From positions 165,329-229,328 of the forward strand of contig RQOL01000721.1 of the NCBI GenBank assembly GCA_013076295.1: 64,000 bases of DNA, read 5' to 3'. Source of the stretch: Sanderia malayensis (taxonomy: Eukaryota > Cnidaria > Scyphozoa > Semaeostomeae > Pelagiidae). Positions 58,232 through 64,000 of the stretch are shown piece after piece. The translations under genes and the position numbers were made by a program. Under the pieces are notes generated by a model. It was not told where the DNA came from, did not search any database, and saw nothing but the letters and a program-made list of their open reading frames with translations. Within the stretch, counting starts at the first letter, position 1, and each line of letters starts with the position of its first letter.

Positions 58232-58888
58232 TTAGACTTGTACACTGCTGGGAGCTTCATGAGGGAAAATATTTGTTCGAAATCTCATATCTTCATTCAT
58301 TGATTGGGTGAAATCACAGAGTAGATATCCATACATTCTTGCTGTTGCATCATTATAAATGTCAAGAAATGTTTTAGGAGATGCAGGCATAATTTGTCGT
58401 GCGAGAAATCTAATTTGACTTCTATCTCTAGGATTTTTGAAAAGAACTTGATATTGAGTATTGAGAGCCAAATTTCTCATTTCCGTTCCTCTTGGGAAAG
58501 GATTTTGCATCATAACAATAACATTAATGTTGAGATGAGATCTTCCTTTTGTGAACAATTTTCCCAAATCTTTGAAGTTTGCAATTTCATGCATTAGATC
58601 ATCAACAACAATAGTTAATCTTTTGTCTGACCTCTCGATTTCTTCGTACAAGTTTTCAGGTAATTCAGTAATAAATCTACAATTCCCAACAAAACTTTTT
58701 TTAATGCGCTCAAATAGCTCTGGCTGGTTCGTTCCTGAGATCCACATGAGATTGGGATATTGCCTGCCATCATCGATTATATTATTATAATTTTTAAATA
58801 GATTTTCTACCCAAGTAGTTTTGCCGCTTCCGCTTACTCCAGATAAAATCAGAGAAAAAGGTGCTTTAAATCTCAAGTCATAACTCAT
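58232..58888 (-). CDS. Genome-packaging ATPase (FtsK/HerA, A32-like)
   Basis: 218 residues from ATG 58,888. Walker A is SLILSGVSGSGKTTW (residues about 12-26) and Walker B RLTIVVDDLMHE (about 90-101). A sensor-like NVIVMMQNPFPRGTEMR follows. The length and motifs fit Polinton packaging ATPases, which pump DNA into the capsid. TATAAATAG lies 46 bp upstream (58,934-58,942). The frame is intact, with all nucleotide-binding residues present. Confidence 0.88.
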   Translation of the reverse strand: MSYDLRFKAPFSLILSGVSGSGKTTWVENLFKNYNNIIDDGRQYPNLMWISGTNQPELFERIKKSFVGNCRFITELPENLYEEIERSDKRLTIVVDDLMHEIANFKDLGKLFTKGRSHLNINVIVMMQNPFPRGTEMRNLALNTQYQVLFKNPRDRSQIRFLARQIMPASPKTFLDIYNDATARMYGYLLCDFTQSMNEDMRFRTNIFPHEAPSSVQV

Positions 58889-58933
58889 ATTTATAACAAA
58901 TTTAGAACGTCTCTTTACAACAATAACTAACCT

Positions 58934-58942
58934 CTATTTATA
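58934..58942 (-). promoter_or_regulatory. TATA box of the packaging ATPase gene
   Basis: TATAAATAG on the minus strand, 46 bp upstream of the ATG at 58,888. Confidence 0.6.
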
Positions 58943-58999
58943 ACAATTTTTAGAACAAATAACTAACAACTATTTTTAACACAAATAATGTTATAAAAC

Positions 59000-60106
59000 T
59001 TAAACAAATGGTGTGACTAAATTGTTTATAATCCTGTTCAATATCTGTAGCAAATATACGGATGTAGAGAGGTTTGTATGTGATAATTCATCATACAGAT
59101 TTCCGACATTGGATTTGATTGTTTGAGTTAGACGTCCATTCTTCAACTCATCAAACATTGATTTTTTGAACGATTCTTTCCCCTCAGCCAGCATATCGGC
59201 GTTGACATAACTGATGTGAAACGATAAAAATCTGAAAGCATTGTGAACCATACAATCTTGCTTGTGGTCAGTAGCATCAATTGATGTAGAGTAAATCTTT
59301 GTAGTTGAGCATTTTTCACAGTATTCTTTTGCTTTTTTGAAAATGCGTTTCAAGAGAATTGTAGCATATGCTTCTTGTACTCGTACATCAGCATCTTCTT
59401 CTTGGAGTTCAGCATATGCTTTTTGCAGCATTTCATCATCATTTCCTGATGCTGCTTTAACTGAGGAATCATCAACATGTTCTTTCTTTTTTTGAGCTGT
59501 GATATTTTCTTTCTTTTTTTTCTTCGCATCAGATTCGGCACTTCCAGAAGATGATGGTATAATTAATGATAGAGGCCTTTTGCGGGATGACGGTGCTAGC
59601 ATTTTCAGATCAGCAAGCTTTCCATGCAATGCTTCCAACATTTCTTCTTTTAGATTTATTCCAGTTTTAGTTGGTTTCTCATTCTTCCATCTTCGTATTC
59701 CCAGGCATAACTTTATGGGAAAATCACCATTTTTCTGCAGATAGATTACAACCTTATCTTCATGTGCTTCTTCTTTGCTCAAAACTTCAGTGTATAGGGT
59801 TAGAAATTGAGTATACGTTCCCCCATATCGCTTCGTTTCAATGATGGCGCCGTTCTTCTCAAACAGACTTGTAACATCTTCTCCATGAAATTGTAATTTA
59901 TGATTTATCTCATCGAGATTTATGTTGCTATCAACTATTTCCAAGAGACGAGCCAGTGCTGCATGAGAAATAGCCATTGATTTTACAGCTAGTGCACCTT
60001 TAATCATATCTTTCACCACCAGCACCCATTTGTTAGAGGCAGCTTGAACAGCAAATGATGTCTTGATTAGGCCCTCTTCATTTCTAACTTCGTAAATTCC
60101 TGCCAT
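59000..60106 (-). CDS. Unrecognised Polinton protein, 368 aa, nuclear signal-like patch
   Basis: ATG at 60,106. The N-terminal ~170 residues look globular (SFAVQAASNKWVLVVKDMIK; RYGGTYTQFLTLYTEVLS). A middle linker is rich in Ser/Lys with a nuclear-signal-like DAKKKKKE and KKKEHVDD. The C-terminal ~120 residues are alpha-helical in appearance and contain YCEKCSTTKIYST. No enzyme motif is visible. Its promoter shares a 33-bp module with the polymerase promoter, so it may be expressed together with replication genes; that is inference. The frame is intact. Confidence 0.6.
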   Translation of the reverse strand: MAGIYEVRNEEGLIKTSFAVQAASNKWVLVVKDMIKGALAVKSMAISHAALARLLEIVDSNINLDEINHKLQFHGEDVTSLFEKNGAIIETKRYGGTYTQFLTLYTEVLSKEEAHEDKVVIYLQKNGDFPIKLCLGIRRWKNEKPTKTGINLKEEMLEALHGKLADLKMLAPSSRKRPLSLIIPSSSGSAESDAKKKKKENITAQKKKEHVDDSSVKAASGNDDEMLQKAYAELQEEDADVRVQEAYATILLKRIFKKAKEYCEKCSTTKIYSTSIDATDHKQDCMVHNAFRFLSFHISYVNADMLAEGKESFKKSMFDELKNGRLTQTIKSNVGNLYDELSHTNLSTSVYLLQILNRIINNLVTPFV

Positions 60107-60203
60107 GATTCTTCAGCGATTCTTTAGTGATTTTTTAAGCTCTGCACTCTTCAACAGCTCCGCACGACTGATTTGATTTAGCTTCCGACGTCTGTTTATG
60201 TGT

Positions 60204-60455
60204 ATAAATCAACCAATCAGATTGCAGAGATTTCTGCTCTGGAAACTTCTGGAAACTTCTGAAAAATCTCTGTGATCTGATTGGCTGATAGCTCTGGAAC
60301 TTCTGGAAGCTTCTGCTCTGGAAACTTCTGGAAACTTCTGAAAAATCTCTGTGATCTGATTCATCGTTCGAATGTTCTAGAACCTTCTTCGAAGTTTCTA
60401 GTTATTATTGAAAGGTGGTGTTAGCATTCGAAGTTCGAATGTTCTAGAACTTTCT
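60204..60455 (-). promoter_or_regulatory. Right-arm promoter with HSE arrays and shared module
   Basis: On the minus strand, 60,236-60,204 matches 48,334-48,366 at 32 of 33 bases (CAGAAATCTCT, then CAATCTGATTGGTTGATTTA). HSE-type pentamers: GGAAA-CTTCT-GGAAA-CTTCT at 60,241-60,260 and again at 60,320-60,339, GTTCT-AGAAC-CTTCT at 60,374-60,388, CGAAG-TTTCT at 60,390-60,399 and GTTCT-AGAAC-TTTCT at 60,441-60,455. TTCGAATGTTCTAGAAC occurs twice. A reversed copy of the CCAATCAGATCACAG block is at about 60,268-60,295. No canonical TATA is seen before the 60,106 gene. Confidence 0.65.
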
Positions 60456-60995
60456 TTCGAAAGTGTTTGAGGTAAATTCTTCTACAATTTCTGCTTGAAC
60501 TTTAATCATATCACTTAAAAATTTATCCTGATTCCACTCTATTAAATCTCCAGTTAAATAATAATACAACAACTTCGCCAACCTTCCATTTCCATCAGGA
60601 AAAGGGTGAATCCATAATAACAATGCTGTAAGTTCTATTGGATTATAGTAATGCTGCCTCTTTATTAATTGGTTTAATAAAATTTCTATCTGATCAGGTT
60701 TACAATATTCTATTATCTCTGTTTCACTCATGCGTGCACATCTTACACTATTTGCAAATTTACCATGATATTCAGGTAAAATAAATTCATGTGTTTCTTT
60801 TACCATGTCAGTGTCGATTGTAAATCGAGTAATGTAATTTCTATCAAGCACAACCTCTCTTATCGTTCTTAGATATACATAAGCATCCTCTAAATTTGCC
60901 TTGTTTATACAGTCAACTTCACCTTCTGACTTTAAAATAGAATGCAACATCTTTCTTTCTACTTCATCAACATTAATTCTGTATACTCGATTCAT
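60444..60995 (-). CDS. Fic-domain protein in a Polinton
   Basis: 183 residues, ATG at 60,995. The Fic active-site loop is HPFPDGNGRLAK (residues 130-141): catalytic His130, phosphate-binding GNGR, and Lys in place of the usual final Arg. Upstream, LPEYHGKFANSVRCARMSET fits the Fic flap, followed by helical PDQIEILLNQLIKR. Fic enzymes move AMP or another phosphate-containing group from a nucleotide to a hydroxyl side chain of a target protein, altering its activity. No obvious inhibitory (S/T)xxxE(G/N) helix and no membrane segment is seen. It lies in the right-end accessory block on the same strand as the capsid genes. The frame is intact. An origin from host or a bacterium is possible. Confidence 0.8.
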   Translation of the reverse strand: MNRVYRINVDEVERKMLHSILKSEGEVDCINKANLEDAYVYLRTIREVVLDRNYITRFTIDTDMVKETHEFILPEYHGKFANSVRCARMSETEIIEYCKPDQIEILLNQLIKRQHYYNPIELTALLLWIHPFPDGNGRLAKLLYYYLTGDLIEWNQDKFLSDMIKVQAEIVEEFTSNTFERKF

Positions 60996-61101
60996 TATGA
61001 ATTATTCTCGAGCTCCTATCTCCACGAACTTCTTATTGGAAATGAGCTTTTTGTCTGAGATTTGTTCATCTATTTCTTTCAATTTTGTTCATTTAAAAAT
61101 G

Positions 61102-61398
61102 TTAGGTTCTTACTCTTGCTATTTTTATAGATCTAGTCCCACTTCGTCTACCTTTCATATGCTTCTTCCGCTTCCTTCGCATCCTCCGCTTTCGGCCGCC
61201 TTGCATTTTCCTCATAGCTGTGTCTAAACCATATCCAGCTGCAACGATTGCTCCACCTTTTGCAGCTTTCTTAGCACCTCTCAATGCCATCTTCTTAACA
61301 GCTTGTTTACTAACTCGTTTTGCTATCGCTCTTCCACCCTGTCTTACAGCTTGTTTAATAGCTTGCCTAGCTGCTACCCGTGCTATTGCGGAACCCAT
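61102..61398 (-). CDS. Small basic protein with Ala/Gly-rich hydrophobic segment, 98 aa
   Basis: ATG at 61,398, 36 bp downstream of TATAAAAGG (61,434-61,442). An Ala/Lys/Arg-rich amphipathic N-terminal half (RQAIKQAVRQGGRAIAKRV) precedes a short AAKGGAIVAAGYGLD segment and a strongly basic tail (GGRKRRMRRKRKKHMKGRR). A virion core or membrane-active capsid protein would fit, but no family is recognised. The frame is intact. Confidence 0.55.
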   Translation of the reverse strand: MGSAIARVAARQAIKQAVRQGGRAIAKRVSKQAVKKMALRGAKKAAKGGAIVAAGYGLDTAMRKMQGGRKRRMRRKRKKHMKGRRSGTRSIKIARVRT

Positions 61399-61433
61399 GT
61401 TTGTTGATTTCCTCTCTCCTTTTCGTATTCTAT

Positions 61434-61442
61434 CCTTTTATA
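61434..61442 (-). promoter_or_regulatory. TATA box of the 98-aa gene
   Basis: TATAAAAGG on the minus strand, 36 bp upstream of ATG 61,398. Confidence 0.6.
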
Positions 61443-61587
61443 CTTTCCTTCACCGTCATTAGTTTAGTCGCTTCAACTCCACCATCATCCTTCAACAATC
61501 GTCTATCAGCATTGAGCTACAACACTTGCTGCTATACTAGCCATGATTATATTATAGCTATTAAAGCGTTCTTCCTTCTTTTATAAT

Positions 61588-61866
61588 CTATTTCTTAAAT
61601 TCTTCATCTGCATATGCCCACTTATCGCGTTGTTTTTTCGGTACTCCGGCAGCTCTCCAAAATTCCCTAGGGATGAATTGTAGGGGTTTTGGTTTTTTCC
61701 AACCCTTTTTCCATATTGTTGGTTTCAACTCTCGCTGTAATCCTGGTAGTGGTGTTGCTGCAATAGCTGTTTTCACAACCCAATTTTGTATGTTTTTAAA
61801 AAGACCTTTACCCCTAATTCTCTTAGTGAGCCGTTTCTTTCTACTCTGTCTCTTGCGCTTACCCAT
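61588..61866 (-). CDS. Small basic protein, 92 aa
   Basis: ATG at 61,866, 26 bp after TATAAAAA (61,892-61,899). The N-terminus is Lys/Arg-rich (KRKRQSRKKRLTKRIRGKG), then a middle NWVVKTAIAATPLPGLQREL and an aromatic C-terminal part (IPREFWRAAGVPKKQRDKWA). It is probably a DNA-binding or structural virion protein; no family is recognised. The frame is intact. Confidence 0.55.
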   Translation of the reverse strand: MGKRKRQSRKKRLTKRIRGKGLFKNIQNWVVKTAIAATPLPGLQRELKPTIWKKGWKKPKPLQFIPREFWRAAGVPKKQRDKWAYADEEFKK

Positions 61867-61891
61867 CTTTATTTATGAGGTAAATGCATTG

Positions 61892-61899
61892 TTTTTATA
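61892..61899 (-). promoter_or_regulatory. TATA box of the 92-aa gene
   Basis: TATAAAAA on the minus strand, 26 bp upstream of ATG 61,866. Confidence 0.5.
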
Positions 61900-62024
61900 A
61901 GAAATTTAAGACGAAAAAGCTGTTTAATGAATGCGTGCATTGCCCTCCGACATTGTGCCATTTTCATTATTGTAATGATGCAGATTCCTTATATAGACCC
62001 ATGCATACAAATAAAAACACGCAT

Positions 62025-62555
62025 TTACATGAGGATATCATTTTGTGTAATTTCAACATCTCCCCATTCTCTAAGAACACAATCATATTTAATGTTATAA
62101 AGTAAACAATCCACCCATAAACTACTAATGTTGTATTGTTTCTTTGCGTGATGATAGATAATTTGCTTCTCTATCCAAAGGAGTATCACAACAAACCTTC
62201 CCAAGTTTCCATTTCCATGAGAAAAACTTTCATTGAATAGTGTTTTCAAGGTATCATTGATCCTGTCTTTCCATTCATCTTCATTCACCGGAGATTCTTC
62301 AATCAGCAACCAATCTTCAGCATCCTTTGCTTGTGGTAGATTTCCAAGATTAACGCTTATTCGAGCAAATCCCATAAACTTGTGTAAATTCTTGTATACT
62401 TTCCCAAGATATATGCGCCGAACTTGGACCTTTGTATTAATGCCCATTACATCTCTAAAATGTTCCTTCAAATAGACTAAGAGCAAATCTTTTTTTGTTC
62501 TTTGTAGAAATGACCTAAAGTCATTAATTATAATGTGTGCTAATGTTAACAACAT
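62025..62555 (-). CDS. Candidate Bcl-2-like protein, 176 aa
   Basis: ATG at 62,555 with TATAAAAA 34 bp upstream (62,589-62,596). Residues about 107-130 (FNESFSHGNGNLGRFVVILL) resemble the BH1 motif: F-rich lead, G-N-x-G-R, then a hydrophobic helix. Residues about 161-169 (LREWGDVEI) resemble a weak BH2. The remainder is helical in appearance, and no C-terminal membrane anchor is seen. Bcl-2-like proteins block or promote mitochondrial cell death. Accessory Bcl-2-like genes have, as I recall, been reported in adintovirus-type genomes. The call rests mainly on BH1 and needs a structure-based check. The frame is intact. Confidence 0.45.
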   Translation of the reverse strand: MLLTLAHIIINDFRSFLQRTKKDLLLVYLKEHFRDVMGINTKVQVRRIYLGKVYKNLHKFMGFARISVNLGNLPQAKDAEDWLLIEESPVNEDEWKDRINDTLKTLFNESFSHGNGNLGRFVVILLWIEKQIIYHHAKKQYNISSLWVDCLLYNIKYDCVLREWGDVEITQNDILM

Positions 62556-62588
62556 CTTTGCTACTGAGATAATAAGTGAAATCCATCG

Positions 62589-62596
62589 TTTTTATA
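62589..62596 (-). promoter_or_regulatory. TATA box of the Bcl-2-like gene
   Basis: TATAAAAA on the minus strand, 34 bp upstream of ATG 62,555; CTCGAATGTTCTTTCGAAAT (62,672) lies further upstream. Confidence 0.5.
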
Positions 62597-62696
62597 GATT
62601 ACTCGAAATCCCTTCGAATGTCGATGAAGACGCGATTTGATTGGTTAATAATTACATCATCATTTAAATGTTCTCGAATGTTCTTTCGAAATTTCC

Positions 62697-62742
62697 TGTC
62701 ATTATTGATAGGTGGTGTTAGCATTCAAAATTCGAATGGTAA
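62697..62742. repeat. Copy of a right-arm promoter block
   Basis: Matches 60,398-60,440: TATTGATAGGTGGTGTTAGC here against TATTGAAAGGTGGTGTTAGC there, each followed by ATTC and TTCGAATG. One copy lies next to the Fic stop, the other upstream of the Bcl-2-like gene. Confidence 0.75.
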
Positions 62743-62776
62743 TGAGATATGTTAATAAATACTGTAGTGCTCTATT

Positions 62777-62950
62777 CAACCAATGAGATGAGTTGGCGGG
62801 AGTTAGTAAAAATTTGGTTGACGTGATTTGGTTAATATTAAGAGTCGAAAAATTGTTTGTTCACCCTGTTCAAGCAAACCAACCAATGAGATGAATTGGC
62901 GGGAGCTATTAAAAATTGGTTGACGTGATTTGATTAATATCAAGAGTTGA
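62777..62950. repeat. ~103-bp imperfect tandem duplication with CCAAT boxes
   Basis: CAACCAATGAGATGARTTGG (62,777 and 62,880) is followed in both copies by CGGGAG, GGTTGACGTGATTTG and AAGAGT. It lies at the boundary between the Polinton and the exon series that follows, so it may be a subterminal repeat or the promoter of that unit. Confidence 0.8.
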
Positions 62951-62954
62951 ACAT

Positions 62955-63933
62955 CTTTTTTTTTTGCCACTCCACAGCAGAGATTCTCGAGGTAAGTTGT
63001 GTTCATATTCTACTGAAAATTTCAAGATTTCTACTAATGTTTGTAAGGTTTATCGACCTAAGCATAAACAATTGATGGACTCTTGGCTTTCATTTCAGCT
63101 GAATCACTTTGTTGAAAGAAATTGTTTTATTTAACAAGTGAGTTTTCCTTCTACTTTGTAACCCCGCCATTTTTACAATTTCTCAGTAAGTTGCTTTTAT
63201 CTACAATAAATTTTATTTAATTAATTAAATTTTGTTGCTTCATTCTAGAAATATCAAGAAATCGCAAAACCAAATACCGAGTGAGTACCCTTCGTTTTAA
63301 AGGATGTCTTCATTTCCTAAAACTCATTTGCTCTGAATTCCTCCTCGGCATTACTCAAACTGAATTTATTCTCTTAGATATGTCATTATCATCATCTTCA
63401 GGGGAAGATAACGTCTTCGAATTTTTAAGGAGACAAAGGCAAAGTAGAAGTAAGTTAAGCGATAATTTTAATATCAAGATATGAACTGACCTTTTATAGT
63501 TTCTAATTAAATTGTCTTCTTTCCTACAGTAAGACCTACTACACCACCTAGGGGTGGTGCGATTTTTGGCGTTGGGGATGAGGAGGGGGAGGATGCTGTG
63601 GCACTCCACGCACCTAGTGAGTAATTCATAATTTTTTAATAAATACACACGTTTAGTAGCTTGATAATCAATTTCATTGTACTCTAATCACATGAAATTA
63701 ATTTTAAAACCTTTCCTCATAGTCCAAAGAAGACTCGTATACAGGAGGCGGCGTAGGATGCTGCTCAGCCCCACCTTCTCCCCGCCTCATAAGTTCATCT
63801 TTATTATTGATATAAATTGATTGGAATTTTTCCCATATCTCGTTTTTAATAAAATTACCTTCTTTCATAGACCCTAGAACACCACCATCACCCCCGCTGA
63901 TTTCGTCACCCAACACAATTATGACGATCAGAT
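62955..63933 (+). CDS. 5' exons of a multi-exon transcription unit
   Basis: Exons with consistent splice sites: first exon ending at 62,991 (GAG|GTAAGT), 63,099-63,137, 63,249-63,280 (|GTGAGT), 63,378-63,449 (ATG 63,380; |GTAAGT), 63,530-63,616 (|GTGAGT), from 63,723 to about 63,792, and 63,871-63,933 (|GTAAGT). The ATG exon reads SSSSGEDNVFEFLRRQRQSR. The next joins in phase and is Pro/Gly/acid-rich (RPTTPPRGGAIFGVGDEEGE). The third is Arg-rich (RRLVYRRRRRMLL). Phase agreement is clear for the first two coding junctions only; the third donor is weak. I recognise no family. It runs off the window and could be a host gene. Confidence 0.5.
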
Positions 63934-64000
63934 GTAAGTGTTTTTGATATTTTATCATAATTCATAGTACTTACTCCTATTGGAATTCTTTTCTAGTTCT

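Larger units (their letters stand above)
46550..62960. mobile_element. Polinton/Maverick (adintovirus-like) endogenous element
   Basis: It contains the full Polinton gene set: protein-primed polB, retroviral-type integrase with chromodomain, adenain-like protease, packaging ATPase, double-jelly-roll major capsid protein and penton-like proteins. Basic virion-type proteins and accessory genes are also present. Length about 16 kb is normal. Terminal inverted repeats and the 6-bp target duplication were not identified, so the edges are approximate. Several core genes are frameshifted, so this is a decayed genomic copy. Confidence 0.85.

Noticed and set aside
46550..62960. Polinton terminal inverted repeats
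   Set aside because: I compared both ends by eye and found only promoter-type inverted blocks, not a terminal repeat reaching an end; none is claimed.
1..64000. tRNA, rRNA or other structured RNA genes
   Set aside because: No cloverleaf with A and B boxes or rRNA-like conserved block was noticed by eye; a tRNAscan or Rfam run would be needed to exclude them.

Overview
The window looks like a transposon-dense stretch of an intron-rich invertebrate genome. Reasons: AT-rich DNA, spliced gene fragments with GTRAGT donors and short introns, and the co-occurrence of DIRS, Helitron, KDZ, Harbinger, LINE and Polinton elements. A marine invertebrate, possibly a cnidarian, fits best; that is inference, and nothing here proves the species. 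Two contigs are joined by a 100-N gap at 32,425-32,524.

Layout. 1-1,046: end of a DIRS-like tyrosine-recombinase retrotransposon. 1,211-1,566: foldback with ~90 bp arms. 1,556-18,690 and 32,525-45,785: two copies of one long unit in inverted orientation. In transcript order each carries a dead Helitron Rep-helicase gene, a seven-unit hairpin array, about 2.8 kb without convincing genes, a glutamine/acid-rich ORF, a ~70 bp minisatellite, a decayed KDZ-type transposase gene and a SWIM-YqaJ nuclease gene. Copy A also contains a CR1/L2-like LINE (9,994-13,702) that copy B lacks; copy B runs into the gap. The two copies share several premature stops, so the unit was already dead when it was duplicated.

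18,063-32,424: the SWIM-YqaJ gene appears to continue through small in-phase exons. A PIF/Harbinger element (21,434-24,616) sits at a splice acceptor. Further decayed exons run to 26,610. A second, diverged KDZ gene lies on the minus strand (27,200-29,770), followed by a 91-bp minisatellite, a pogo/Tigger-like MITE and a Ulp1-like protease remnant.

46,550-62,960: a Polinton/Maverick (adintovirus-like) element of roughly 16 kb. A protein-primed DNA polymerase B lies on the plus strand. On the minus strand are an adenain-like protease, the major capsid protein, a basic core protein, penton/minor-capsid-like proteins, a chromodomain integrase, the packaging ATPase and several unknown or small basic proteins. 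The right end carries an accessory block with a Fic-domain protein and a candidate Bcl-2-like protein. Polymerase, capsid, penton-like and integrase genes carry frameshifts, so this is an endogenous, inactivated copy. Its promoters are unusual: contiguous nGAAn/nTTCn heat-shock-element arrays, a perfect CRE, CCAAT and TATA boxes, and a 33-bp module shared in opposite orientation by the polymerase promoter and a right-arm promoter.

62,960-64,000: the 5' end of a multi-exon plus-strand transcription unit, possibly a host gene. No tRNA, rRNA or CRISPR was found.
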